Below are positions 7,254 through 15,093 of a stretch of DNA of 21,484 nucleotides, piece by piece (position 1 is the first letter of the stretch; every line of letters begins with the position of its first letter). The notes below the pieces were generated by a model. It searched no databases and had not been told where the DNA came from. It saw only the letters and a program-made list of their open reading frames with translations. The translations under genes and the position numbers were made by a program. This stretch comes from DATGFB01 sp032160545 (GTDB lineage Bacteria; Actinomycetota; Actinomycetes; Mycobacteriales; Jatrophihabitantaceae), in contig JAVHVN010000127.1 in NCBI GenBank assembly GCA_032160545.1, positions 1-21,484 of the forward strand, in the 5' to 3' direction.

Positions 7254-8428
7254 GGTTGCACCGCCTGTTGCAAGTGCTGAAGATCGGTGCCCAGCTTGCC
7301 GGTCACCGACGGGTAGGCCGGGCGTGGCGCCGGACTCGACGTGGACCCGGAGGTGCCGACCACCACGGCGATGACCACGGCGATCAGCACAACCCACACC
7401 GCTGCGACCAGGATGACAGCGCGACGGGAACCGCCGCGCGGCCGGTACGGGCGCGGCGCCGCACGAACCTCGGCGGGCGGGATCTCGAGCACCTGGGTCC
7501 GCTGCGGCCCCGAGTCGGGCGGGGGCGCGGCCTCCGCAGCAACAGCTTCGGTGAGCGCCGCGGTCGGGTTCGGGACGGCCGCGAGGCCCGTCAACGCGAC
7601 GGCGACCTCGGCAGCGCCCGGGCGGCGCGCCGGGTCCCGGCTGAACATCGGGCGCAGCAGCCGATGCCACTGCGCATCGAGCGACTCGGGCACCTCGGGC
7701 TCGCGGTGCAGCCGCGCGGTCGCAGTGGCCACACCCTCGCCCGGGTACACCACCGTGCCGGTGAGGCATTCGAGCAGGACGAGCCCGAGGGAGTAGACAT
7801 CGCTCGGTGCGGCGGTGGGCTCGCCGCGAACCTGCTCGGGACTGAGATACGACGCGGTGCCGCGAGTGAAGCCGTCGGCCGTCAGCCGGGCGCCGTCGAC
7901 GAGGCGAGCGATGCCGAAGTCGGTCAGCTTGGCCTGCGGCCCGGGCCCGGGCTCGTCGTCGTCAACGACCAGCAGAATGTTCGCCGGCTTCACGTCGCGA
8001 TGCACGATGCCCCGGCGGTGGACGTACGCGAGCGCGGTCGCGAGCTGCGCCCCCAGCGCGGCCGTCGCGGCGGGGGCCATCGGGCCGTCGCCCAACACCT
8101 GGCCCAGGGTGGCGCCGCAGATCAACTCCATGACCAGGAACGGCTGGTCAGCGTCCGCGATACCGGCATCGAAGACGGTGACCAGCCCGGGATGGCTGAG
8201 CCCCGCTAGCAGCCGGGCTTCGTGCTCGTAGGACGCGGCGTCCTCGGCGGCGGCGTTCGGGCGGAACAGCTTGACCGCAACGTCCCGATCGAGCACCACG
8301 TCCCGTGCGCGGTACACCGAGCCCATTCCGCCGTGCCCGAGCACGTCGCCGAGGAGGTAACGGCCCGCGAGCGGTTCGCCAGCCGTCGCGGGCGCCAGCG
8401 CGGGTTGTTGGGCGTCGACGTCGGTCAT
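7250..8428 (-). CDS. Membrane Ser/Thr protein kinase, PknB type
   Basis: The 392-residue product starts at ATG 8426-8428. The kinase domain spans residues about 23-280: glycine loop GHGGMGSVY (31-39), ATP-anchoring Lys53 (VAVKLF), catalytic HRDVKPANILL with Asp145, DFG at 170-172, then an SPEQVRGEPTAAPSDVYSLGLVLLE activation and helix-F region. All catalytic residues are present. After a Pro/Arg linker there is one transmembrane helix (about 336-358, AVILVAAVWVVLIAVVIAVVV) and a short external tail of about 30 residues. There are no PASTA repeats, so it does not sense muropeptides like PknB; the lipoprotein made next may supply sensing. It diverges from the small protein gene at 8523. Substrates are unknown; the partner-switching genes 2 kb away are a possible link only. 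Confidence 0.95.
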   Translation of the reverse strand: MTDVDAQQPALAPATAGEPLAGRYLLGDVLGHGGMGSVYRARDVVLDRDVAVKLFRPNAAAEDAASYEHEARLLAGLSHPGLVTVFDAGIADADQPFLVMELICGATLGQVLGDGPMAPAATAALGAQLATALAYVHRRGIVHRDVKPANILLVVDDDEPGPGPQAKLTDFGIARLVDGARLTADGFTRGTASYLSPEQVRGEPTAAPSDVYSLGLVLLECLTGTVVYPGEGVATATARLHREPEVPESLDAQWHRLLRPMFSRDPARRPGAAEVAVALTGLAAVPNPTAALTEAVAAEAAPPPDSGPQRTQVLEIPPAEVRAAPRPYRPRGGSRRAVILVAAVWVVLIAVVIAVVVGTSGSTSSPAPRPAYPSVTGKLGTDLQHLQQAVQP

Positions 8429-8490
8429 CCCTGACGGCCTGCCCGCCTCCCGCCCGGGCTAAACCTGCCAGATGCAACGCCACCCCCGAG

Positions 8491-8520
8491 AGACCGTCGC
8501 ATCGAGCGGGTAGACGGTCT
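8491..8520. promoter_or_regulatory. Perfect inverted repeat abutting the start of the small acidic protein
   Basis: AGACCGTC (8491-8498) and GACGGTCT (8513-8520) are exact 8-bp reverse complements with a 14-nt spacer. They end two bases before the ATG at 8523, where no Shine-Dalgarno site is visible. It could be an operator in the divergent kinase/small-protein promoter region or a hairpin covering the start. In DNA this GC-rich some such repeats arise by chance. Confidence 0.35.
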
Positions 8521-8522
8521 GT

Positions 8523-8720
8523 ATGACTGATCCGAACGGCGAACCGACATTCGACAACGTTATCGAGCCCACGGAGCAGGCCCCACGCGACCGGCACTTC
8601 CACGGCAAGCAGCCACCGCGCCTCGATGACGAGGATCTCGAGCGCCGTACCGAGCACGAGCGGGTCGAAGCGGGCCTCGAAGACTACGACCCGAACGACG
8701 TGCCGCCCGCGACCGACTAG
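8523..8720 (+). CDS. Small acidic conserved-type hypothetical protein
   Basis: ATG at 8523 opens a 65-residue frame with very acidic, hydrophilic composition and a plausible natural sequence (LDDEDLERRTEHERVEAGLEDYDPNDVPPATD). No signal peptide or membrane segment is present. It looks like small cytosolic, probably disordered actinobacterial proteins with the same EDYDPxDVPPAT ending; that recollection is not verified. No domain function is known to me. It diverges from the kinase gene with 94 bp between and is followed closely by a phosphoesterase remnant. The start is supported by composition rather than by a ribosome site. Confidence 0.65.
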   Translation: MTDPNGEPTFDNVIEPTEQAPRDRHFHGKQPPRLDDEDLERRTEHERVEAGLEDYDPNDVPPATD

Positions 8721-8730
8721 AGCTCGACGG

Positions 8731-8904
8731 GTGTCCAGGCTCGACCTCGCGGTGGCAGCGCCTCTCGCCGTGACGGTCACGGGCTGCGTGCCGGCGCGGC
8801 AGGACGCTCAGCGCGCCGACCACTACGGCCTGCTCCGCACCATCGAAGAGAACTTCGGCCTGGCGCCGCTCGGCAGCGCCGCGGCGGCCCGCCCCCTCCT
8901 CTGA
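8731..8904 (+). pseudogene. Phosphoesterase remnant: signal-like N-terminus joined to the C-terminal tail
   Basis: A GTG at 8731 opens 57 codons. The first part (SRLDLAVAAPLAVTVTGC) looks like a lipoprotein or Sec signal. After about ten residues it jumps to DHYGLLRTIEENFGLAPLG, the conserved C-terminal motif of the phosphoesterase family (PF04185: phospholipase C/acid phosphatase type). In intact proteins these are separated by roughly 250 or more residues that hold the active site, so the catalytic core is absent. The simplest explanation is an internal deletion that kept both ends in frame. It cannot be an active enzyme; expression as a mini-protein is unlikely but possible. Confidence 0.6.
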
Positions 8905-8983
8905 GCGCCCTGTCTGGAAATGACCGGCAGTTGGCCCTGGACGAGCGGCGGGATGTCTGTGCCCCCCAGTACGGTGAGCGGCA

Positions 8984-9937
8984 ATGTCCACCCCGACCCT
9001 CACTGCTTCGCCCCTCGGGCAGCACCGCGTCGATCGCGTCGGGTGGGCCGCGCTGCTCGTCGTCTGGGTGGTCTGGGGCTCGACGTACCTCGCCATTCGG
9101 GTCGGCGTACGCACCTTCCCGCCGTTCACGCTCGCGGCGATCCGGTACCTGATCGCGGGCGCGATCATGGTCCCCGTCGGCTGGCGTTCAGGAACACCCG
9201 AACAGCGCGTGGCCGACCGTCCGGGCCTGCGCCAGTGGGGCGCCATGGTGCTACTTGGGGCACTGCTTCCTGCGCTCGGCAATGGCGTCGTTTCCTGGTC
9301 GGAGCTGAGACTGCCGTCCGGGGTCGCCGCATTGCTCGTCGGCACCGTGCCGCTGTGGATCGTCCTCGCCGACGGGCTGCTCGCTCGCCGGCTTCCGGGC
9401 GCGACCCGGTGGCTCGCGCTCGTGGTCGGGCTGGTCGGGGTCGCCGTCCTGAGCGATGCCGGCACCGGGGCGATCCCGGTTGCCGCTACCGCCGCCGCAC
9501 TCCTGGCGTCGCTGAGCTGGGGGGTCGGCTCTGCCCTGCAGAGCCGGCTGCCGATTCCGGCGCGGCCACTGCTCGTGGGCGGCATGGAGATGCTGTGCGG
9601 CGGCGTCGTGCTGGCCGTGATCGCGCTCTGCCGCGGCGAGCTGTTCTTCGCGATCGGGTCGGTGAGCAACCAGTCCTGGTGGGCGCTCGCGTACCTGATC
9701 GGCCCGGGCTCATTGCTGGCGATGACGTGCTACGTGTTCGCGCTGGGACGACTGACACCGACGACCGTTGCGAGCTACGCGTTCGTCAACCCGGTCGTCG
9801 CCGTGCTGCTCGGTGCGGTGATCCTCAGCGAGACGCTCACAGCGGGGCAGCTCGCGGGAGGTGCGCTCGTCGTCCTCGCCGTCGGCGGTCTGGTGGCGGG
9901 TCCTCGCCGGCGCTCCGCACCCGACCCGAGCTACTGA
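8984..9937 (+). CDS. EamA/DMT-family transporter (YedA-like exporter)
   Basis: The 317-residue protein has the usual ten hydrophobic segments in two EamA repeats (about 14-142 and 165-305). Diagnostic pieces include LLVVWVVWGSTYLAIRVGVRTFPPF in the first helix, LPALGNGVVSWSELRLPSGVAALLVGTVPLW, and in the second half TPTTVASYAFVNPVVAVLLGAVILSETLTAGQLAGGALVV. Members of this drug/metabolite superfamily export amino acids or other small metabolites; the substrate cannot be told here. The ATG at 8984 follows a GGTGAGCGG stretch. Its stop overlaps the 3' end of the convergent small gene by 7 bp. No anomalies. Confidence 0.93.
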   Translation: MSTPTLTASPLGQHRVDRVGWAALLVVWVVWGSTYLAIRVGVRTFPPFTLAAIRYLIAGAIMVPVGWRSGTPEQRVADRPGLRQWGAMVLLGALLPALGNGVVSWSELRLPSGVAALLVGTVPLWIVLADGLLARRLPGATRWLALVVGLVGVAVLSDAGTGAIPVAATAAALLASLSWGVGSALQSRLPIPARPLLVGGMEMLCGGVVLAVIALCRGELFFAIGSVSNQSWWALAYLIGPGSLLAMTCYVFALGRLTPTTVASYAFVNPVVAVLLGAVILSETLTAGQLAGGALVVLAVGGLVAGPRRRSAPDPSY

Positions 9938-10134
9938 TCAGGCTGCGTCGGATCGAGCCCGCGCAGCATCTCGGCCACCGCGCGCAACGAGTCGAACTGT
10001 GCAATCAACTGGGTTCCGCGCCGGACCTCGAACACATGGTTCGGGTCACCGTCGGCGGCGGTAGCGGGCGTCACCACACTGACCACGCTGATGCCGTCAG
10101 GCAACTCGGCGAGCTCGAACTCGTTGGACGGCAT
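9931..10134 (-). CDS. Small hypothetical protein, 67 residues
   Basis: ATG at 10132-10134 opens a frame ending at TAG 9931-9933. Its 3' end overlaps the 3' end of the EamA gene on the other strand by 7 bp. The product reads as a compact soluble domain with alternating strand and helix (FELAELPDGISVVSVVTP, then HVFEVRRGTQLIAQFDSLRAVAEMLRGL). The pattern, a small strand-rich part ending with a helix, is seen in short actinobacterial proteins of unknown function. The frame continues upstream of this Met but with poor composition. No family recognised. It diverges from the phosphatase gene, with 172 bp between. Confidence 0.6.
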   Translation of the reverse strand: MPSNEFELAELPDGISVVSVVTPATAADGDPNHVFEVRRGTQLIAQFDSLRAVAEMLRGLDPTQPDQ

Positions 10135-10306
10135 TCGCCCAACCCTAGAAAGGGTCGATCCGCCGGAACAGAGTCGAAAGTCCTCCGCTTGATCGGGCCG
10201 ACCGGCCTGGACCGCATCGCCACCGCGCACCCGGTCGTCTACAGTCTCGGCAGCACCGCAAGGGCTGTACGGATCCGGGCCGCATCGCGTCGTGGGAGAG
10301 GGACCA

Positions 10307-11962
10307 GTGGTCGATGTGCAGGCCGCGAATCCTGCGACGGCCGACGCCCGCCGGGCCACATCGTCAGCCGCTACCGGTGCCCGGCGGCCGAGGGCGATGG
10401 TCAGCCGTATCAGCGTGCTCGTGCTGCTGGCCGGCACGGTCGTCACCGCGCTGCTGTCGTGGTCGACCTACGTGCTGAACGATCACAACGAGAGCCGCCT
10501 GCTGAAACTGCAGACCAAGACCGCCCGCTCGATCCTCGAGGTCGCCGTGCCGGTCGTGCAGACGCCACTGGCCTCGGCGGCCGCGATCGCCGCGACGAGC
10601 AACGGCGACGCCGCGCGATTCCGCTCCTACGTCTCCACGTACGTCGGCACCAAAGGTCCGTTCGTGTCGGTCTCGCTGTGGGAGCGGTCCGGCAGCAGCG
10701 CACGACTGATCACCCATGCCGGCGCGACTCCACTGCTGACCCAGCAGGCGGGACGCGCGGAGACGTTCGTTGCCTCGGCGGCCACGTCGTCGGTCATGTT
10801 GCTGACGACCCCGATCGACGGTGCGGGCACGATGCGCCTGGGCTACGGGTTCGCCGGGACGAACGACCCGGTTCGCTACGTCGTGTACGCCGAGAGCGCC
10901 CTGCCGCCGAACCGCAGAATCCAGGTCGATCGCTCGTCCCCGCTGTCGGATCTGCGCTTCGCCCTCTACGCCGGCGACAGCACGGCCGCGGGTGACCTGC
11001 TGGAGACGAACGCCGCGCGCCTTCCGCTAACCGGGAAGATCGCGAAAGAGGTAATCCCATTCGGTGGCGGCACGATCACGCTCGTCGCCACACCGGACAC
11101 CCAACTCGGTGGCGCGCTGTCGGGCTCGCTGTGGTGGATCCTCGCGCTGGCCGGTGCCGCGCTGGCGATCGCGCTCAGCCTCGTCGCCGAACGACTCGTC
11201 CGGCGGCGCCTCGCAGCCGAACGCCTGACCGGCGAGGTCGAGCATCTGCTCGGCGAGCAGCGCAGCATCGCCGTAACGTTGCAGCGTGCGCTGCTCCCCC
11301 GCGAACTGCCCGAGGTGGCCGGCGTGGCTACCGCCGTCCGTTACATCCCCGGTTCCGACGGCGTCGACATCGGCGGCGACTGGTACGACGTGATCCCGCT
11401 CGATGCCGATCGATTCTTCTTCGCCGTCGGTGACGTGTCCGGTCGCGGGCTGGAGGCCGGCTCGATCATGGCCTCACTGCGATTCGCCACTCGCGGCTTC
11501 GTCAGCGAGGGGCACGGCCCGACAGCCGTGCTCAACTCACTGGCCCGCCTGCTCAGTGTCGAGAAGCACCGCCATTTCGCCACCATGCTCTGCGGCGTGG
11601 CAGACGTTCCGAAACATGAGGTCGAGGTCGCCATCGCCGGTCACCCGCCTCCACTCGTGCTCGGAGCCGAGGGCGGCCGGTTCGTCGACGCTCCAGTCGG
11701 ACCGCCGATCGGCGTCCGCTCGCCGGTGCCGTACCGGTCGGTGACCGCGACGGTGTCCCCGGGCGGCATCTTGCTCGCCTACACCGACGGACTCGTCGAG
11801 CGCCGCGGTGAGAGCCTCGACGTCGGCCTGGGCCGCCTGTGTGCCTCGGCCGTGAGTGCCCAACGATCGCTCGACGACCTGTTGACCGCGGTCGTCGCGG
11901 AGGTCACCGAGGGCGGGCAGGACGACGACACCGCCATCCTGGGGGTCAAGTGGTTGAGTTGA
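10307..11962 (+). CDS. Membrane PP2C/SpoIIE-type Ser/Thr phosphatase with extracytoplasmic sensor
   Basis: GTG at 10307 follows GGGAGAGGG (10294-10302); an in-frame GTG at 10292 is the alternative. The product is about 551 residues. It has TM1 near residues 35-57 (ISVLVLLAGTVVTALLSW), an external domain of about 200 residues that resembles a Cache-like sensor, then TM2 (LWWILALAGAALAIALSLV), a linker helix and the SpoIIE phosphatase domain. Metal and catalytic motifs are complete: GGDWYD, GDVSGRG, GHPPP, YTDGLVE and DDDTAIL. By family it dephosphorylates a phospho-Ser STAS antagonist. Its own STAS partner and anti-sigma kinase follow at once in overlapping frames, so it is the sensor/input arm of a partner switch. 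The ligand is unknown. Confidence 0.94.
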   Translation: MVDVQAANPATADARRATSSAATGARRPRAMVSRISVLVLLAGTVVTALLSWSTYVLNDHNESRLLKLQTKTARSILEVAVPVVQTPLASAAAIAATSNGDAARFRSYVSTYVGTKGPFVSVSLWERSGSSARLITHAGATPLLTQQAGRAETFVASAATSSVMLLTTPIDGAGTMRLGYGFAGTNDPVRYVVYAESALPPNRRIQVDRSSPLSDLRFALYAGDSTAAGDLLETNAARLPLTGKIAKEVIPFGGGTITLVATPDTQLGGALSGSLWWILALAGAALAIALSLVAERLVRRRLAAERLTGEVEHLLGEQRSIAVTLQRALLPRELPEVAGVATAVRYIPGSDGVDIGGDWYDVIPLDADRFFFAVGDVSGRGLEAGSIMASLRFATRGFVSEGHGPTAVLNSLARLLSVEKHRHFATMLCGVADVPKHEVEVAIAGHPPPLVLGAEGGRFVDAPVGPPIGVRSPVPYRSVTATVSPGGILLAYTDGLVERRGESLDVGLGRLCASAVSAQRSLDDLLTAVVAEVTEGGQDDDTAILGVKWLS

Positions 11963-12294
11963 GCGACGACGAGCTGCTGCCTGCCATGCTGCGGGTCGAG
12001 ACCGTCGAGACCGTCGAGACGGACACCGGCTCGGTGCGGTTGCGGCTCGTCGGCGAGGCCGACATATCGACCGTCCCGGTCCTGCGTTCGGCGATCGACG
12101 GTGCGCTGCGCAGCGCACCGGAACGTCTCCTCCTCGATGTCGGCGAGCTGTCGTTCATCGACAGCTCCGGGCTGGCCGAGCTGCTCGCCGCCGCCCACTC
12201 CATCGGGACGGTCGTGCTCCGCGATCCGCCCGCGATCGTGCGCCGGATCGTGACGATGTCCGGCCTCGATTCGATCCTGCGGATGTCGCCATGA
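11950..12294 (+). CDS. STAS-domain anti-sigma factor antagonist (RsbV/SpoIIAA type)
   Basis: The frame overlaps the phosphatase 3' end. GTG at 11950 has GGGGG four bases upstream; a TTG at 11959 overlapping the phosphatase stop is the alternative. The product has 114 residues. It has the STAS fold with LRLVGEADISTVPVLRSAIDGAL, LLLDVGELSFIDSSGLAELLAA and a final helix region. The Ser pair at about 72-73 in DSSG is the phosphorylation site in this family, the target of the downstream kinase and the upstream phosphatase. The N-terminus contains a short Val-Glu-Thr repeat (a 9-bp DNA repeat near 11998-12020). Dephosphorylated antagonist would bind the anti-sigma protein and free a sigma factor. 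Confidence 0.92.
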   Translation: MVELSDDELLPAMLRVETVETVETDTGSVRLRLVGEADISTVPVLRSAIDGALRSAPERLLLDVGELSFIDSSGLAELLAAAHSIGTVVLRDPPAIVRRIVTMSGLDSILRMSP

Positions 12295-12686
12295 TGATCG
12301 AGTGGTCCTTCCCGCCACGGCCCGAGGCGGCGAGGACGGCCCGCCAGCTCGTGGCCGATTCGATCCCACGGTTGCCCCGCGAGGCCAGTGACGCGGTCAC
12401 GTTGATGGTCTCCGAGCTCGTGACGAACTGCATCGTGCACGCCGGGACGGACTTCCAGGTCCGGGTGCACCTCGACGAGGCGAGCGTGCGGGTCGAGGTC
12501 AGCGACCACGGCACCGGTAAAGCCGCCGCCCGGTCCCCGGAGCGCCACGAGGCGCACGGGCGAGGGCTGCAGCTCGTGCAGTCACTGGCGGACGAGTGGG
12601 GCGTGATCCCCGCGTTGATCCACCCGGGAAAGACGGTGTGGTTCCGGCTCTCGTTGGCGGGCGAGCAGTCGGCCGTGCTGCGCTGA
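12291..12686 (+). CDS. Anti-sigma factor / Ser kinase, RsbW-type HATPase
   Basis: ATG at 12291 overlaps the antagonist stop as ATGA. The 131-residue protein has a GHKL ATPase fold: N-box SELVTNCIVHA (E42, N46), G1 box SDHGTG (D72) and G2 box HGRGLQLV (89-96). These are enough for ATP binding and for phosphorylation of the upstream STAS protein. By family, it holds a sigma factor inactive when the antagonist is phosphorylated. No sigma factor gene is adjacent, so the target lies elsewhere or the cassette controls a non-sigma partner. The gene ends the three-gene operon and converges on glycerate kinase. Confidence 0.92.
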   Translation: MMIEWSFPPRPEAARTARQLVADSIPRLPREASDAVTLMVSELVTNCIVHAGTDFQVRVHLDEASVRVEVSDHGTGKAAARSPERHEAHGRGLQLVQSLADEWGVIPALIHPGKTVWFRLSLAGEQSAVLR

Positions 12687-12730
12687 GGCCGCGCGGCACT
12701 CGCCCGTTCAGCCCCGGCCGCCGCCGCTCT

Positions 12731-12744
12731 CGCGCCACGGCGCG
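12731..12744. terminator. GC-rich hairpin between convergent genes
   Basis: CGCGCC (12731-12736) and GGCGCG (12739-12744) are exact reverse complements, giving a short stem. It lies between the end of the anti-sigma gene (12686) and the end of glycerate kinase (12755). There is no T-tract on either side, so intrinsic termination is uncertain, although actinobacterial terminators often lack U-tracts. Confidence 0.3.
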
Positions 12745-12754
12745 GTCCCCTCGG

Positions 12755-13759
12755 TCAGGTCACCGCCCAGGGCCACCGGCGCAGCTGCTCGACCACGCCG
12801 ACGCGGATGCATTCGGCAGGCTCCTGCCAGGCGCGCTCGGCGCCGAAGCGGGCGGTGAGGTCGACGATTCGCACGCCGATCGCGACGGCGGCACTGCCAC
12901 AGACGGCCAGGGCCGGGATGCCGACGGCGCTCGCACGGGCGATCACACCGCCGACGACCTTGCCTTCGGCCGACGTCGCGTCAATCCGGCCCTCACCGGT
13001 GACGATGACGTCAGCCTCGGCGATCGCCCCGTCGAGCCCGGTGGTATCCGCGATCGCATCGAACCCGGAGACCAGACGTGCGCCGACCGCGGCGAGGCCA
13101 CCGGCCAGGCCGCCGGCGGCACCGCTGCCTGGGAGGCGGTCCAGGTCGATGCCCGTCTCAGCCTCGATCCGGTCGCGCATACGCCGTAGCCGGTAGGCAA
13201 GGTCCCGAACCTGAGCCTGTGTCGCGCCCTTCTGCGGGGCGAACCGGGCCGCGGCAGCGGTGAACGGCGTACGGACGTCGTAGCACACCGTCACCTCGAG
13301 GTCGGCGCCGATGCGCACGCCGGCCGTCGCGAGCGCCTCGATCGCGCCGGCACCGCCGTCTGTGGTGGCCGATCCGCCGACACCGAGCAACACCCGCTCG
13401 GCACCCGCCTCGGCAGCGGCCGCGAGGAGCTCGCCGACGCCGCGGGTCGTGGCCCTCAGCGCATCATTGCGCTCGGGTCCGCCGGCGACGTCGAGGCCAC
13501 AGGCCTGCGCGGCCTCCACGACCGCCAGCCCGTCGGGCTGCAGGCGCCACGCCGCCTCGACCGGCGCTCCGAGCGGTCCGGTCACCCGGCTGGTCCGATT
13601 GGCCCCGCCGAAAGCGTCGAGCGTGCCCTCCCCGCCGTCGGCGAGCGGCAGTCGCACGCAGCTCGCACCCACCTGTGCCGCCGCGGCCGCGATCGCCGCA
13701 GCGACCTCGCCGGCCGAGAGGGAGCCGCGGAACTTGTCGGGGCACGCCAGCACACGCAC
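12755..13759 (-). CDS. glxK: Glycerate kinase (GlxK/GarK family)
   Basis: The start GTG at 13757-13759 lies two bases after the fumarylacetoacetase stop, giving 334 residues beginning RVLACPDKFRGSLSAGEVAAAI, the canonical N-terminus. Other family motifs are LPLADGGEGTLDAF, GVGGSATTDGGAGAIEAL, PGSGAAGGLAGGLAAVGARLVSGFDAI and ADVIVTGEGRID. This is glycerate kinase type 1 (PF02595), which phosphorylates glycerate, commonly to 2-phosphoglycerate, feeding glycolysis. It is unusual as the third gene of a homogentisate operon, since glycerate is not an intermediate there. The gene may simply be co-transcribed. The open frame upstream of this GTG overlaps the previous gene and is not real. Confidence 0.92.
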   Translation of the reverse strand: MRVLACPDKFRGSLSAGEVAAAIAAAAAQVGASCVRLPLADGGEGTLDAFGGANRTSRVTGPLGAPVEAAWRLQPDGLAVVEAAQACGLDVAGGPERNDALRATTRGVGELLAAAAEAGAERVLLGVGGSATTDGGAGAIEALATAGVRIGADLEVTVCYDVRTPFTAAAARFAPQKGATQAQVRDLAYRLRRMRDRIEAETGIDLDRLPGSGAAGGLAGGLAAVGARLVSGFDAIADTTGLDGAIAEADVIVTGEGRIDATSAEGKVVGGVIARASAVGIPALAVCGSAAVAIGVRIVDLTARFGAERAWQEPAECIRVGVVEQLRRWPWAVT

Positions 13760-13761
13760 GC

Positions 13762-15093
13762 TCAGGCTCCGCCCGCACCCGACGCCAGCGGCCCGGTGAC
13801 CACGCCACGGCACTCACCGAACCCGACCGGCGCGACGCCGGGGCGGGCGGCCCGCGCGCGGAGCACTACCTCGTCACCGTCCTCGAGGAACGTCCGCGCC
13901 TCACCGGTGGGCAGCGTCACCGCCGCGGTACCGCCGCGCGTCCGCTCGAGCAGGCTGCCCTCACTGCCGGGAGCCGGGCCTGAGATCGTCCCCGAGCCGA
14001 ACAGGTCGCCCGGCCATAGCTGCAGCCCGTTGCTGGCGTGGTGCGCGACGAGCTGCGCGACCGTCCAGAACAGGTGGCGCGTCGAGCTCGTCGACAGGAC
14101 GAGGGGCTCGTGTCCCGCGGCGCGCATCGCCGCCGAACTCACCGCGACCTCGAGTTCGACGTCGAGCCCGCCCGCCGCCAGGTCAGCCGGGTCGCGGAGG
14201 TGATCGAGCGGTTCAGGGTCGTCGGGGCTGCGCTCGAGCGGCGTCCGGTACGGGCGCAACGCTTCGGGCGTGACGACCCACGGCGAGACGGTCGTGGCGA
14301 AGCTCTTCGCGAGGAACGGACCGAGTGGCTGCGACTCCCAGCTCTGCACGTCGCGTGCCGACCAGTCGTTGAGCAGGCAGAAGCCGCTGATGTGTTCGGC
14401 GGCGCGCGCGACGGGCACGACCTGGCCGGGCACCGGGCTGGCGCCGATCCACACACCGAGTTCGAGCTCGTAATCCAGCCGCTGTGACGGCGCGTAGGCC
14501 GGAGTCCCGTCGGGCTGCCGGAGCTGGCCCCTCGGCCGGTGGACGAACGCAGGGCTCACCCCGACGCTCGAGGCGCGACCGTGATAGCCGATCGGCAGCC
14601 ACCGGTAGTTGGGCGGCAACGGCTCGTGCGGCCGGAACAGCGCGCCGACCGCGCGCGCGTGATGGATGCCGGCATAGAAATCGGTGTAGTCGCCGACTCG
14701 GGCCGGCAGCATCAGCTGCGAACCGGCGACCGGGTGCAACAGCGCCGCGACGGTGTCGCGCTCCGGCGCGTCCGCGCGCAGCAGCCGGTGCACCTCGCCG
14801 CGCAACGCGCCGCGATGTGCCGCACCCAACGCGAACAGGTCGTTCAGCGCCGGGGCACTGCCGGCATGGGCGGCCTCCAGAGCGGTGGCCGACAGCAGGC
14901 CCGAAACGGCGAGGCCGGCAAGGTCGAGGATCTCGTCGCCGATACGGACACCGCCGCGCGCGACGCCGCTCGTCGGTGGCCGGAAGACACCGAGGGGCAG
15001 GTTCTGCAGCGGGAAGTCCGGGTGCCCGTCCGCGCTGGCGACGAAGCTGCGCACCGATGGGTCGTGGGTGACGTCCAGAGCCTCAGCCGTCAT
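13762..15093 (-). CDS. fahA: Fumarylacetoacetase
   Basis: ATG at 15091-15093 overlaps the hmgA stop as ATGA. The product has 443 residues, the usual length. The N-terminal SH3-like domain (FPLQNLPLGVF) is followed by the FAH catalytic domain. Metal and catalytic residues line up with the family: Asp138 and Tyr140 and His145 in DYTDFYAGIHHA; Glu209 and Glu211 in LDYELELGVWIG; Asp243 in LNDWSARDVQ; Lys263 in FLAKSF; then FGSGTISGP. It hydrolyses fumarylacetoacetate to fumarate and acetoacetate, the last step of tyrosine breakdown. The gene continues directly into glycerate kinase. No frameshift or missing residue seen. Confidence 0.96.
   Translation of the reverse strand: MTAEALDVTHDPSVRSFVASADGHPDFPLQNLPLGVFRPPTSGVARGGVRIGDEILDLAGLAVSGLLSATALEAAHAGSAPALNDLFALGAAHRGALRGEVHRLLRADAPERDTVAALLHPVAGSQLMLPARVGDYTDFYAGIHHARAVGALFRPHEPLPPNYRWLPIGYHGRASSVGVSPAFVHRPRGQLRQPDGTPAYAPSQRLDYELELGVWIGASPVPGQVVPVARAAEHISGFCLLNDWSARDVQSWESQPLGPFLAKSFATTVSPWVVTPEALRPYRTPLERSPDDPEPLDHLRDPADLAAGGLDVELEVAVSSAAMRAAGHEPLVLSTSSTRHLFWTVAQLVAHHASNGLQLWPGDLFGSGTISGPAPGSEGSLLERTRGGTAAVTLPTGEARTFLEDGDEVVLRARAARPGVAPVGFGECRGVVTGPLASGAGGA

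Noticed and set aside
8920..10995. 691-codon plus-strand open frame
   Set aside because: It runs out of frame over the EamA and phosphatase genes, both of which have clear motifs; composition is Arg-rich.
11998..12020. Triplicated 9-bp repeat in the STAS gene
   Set aside because: In-frame Val-Glu-Thr repeats within a flexible N-terminus; no sign of a regulatory or mobile role.
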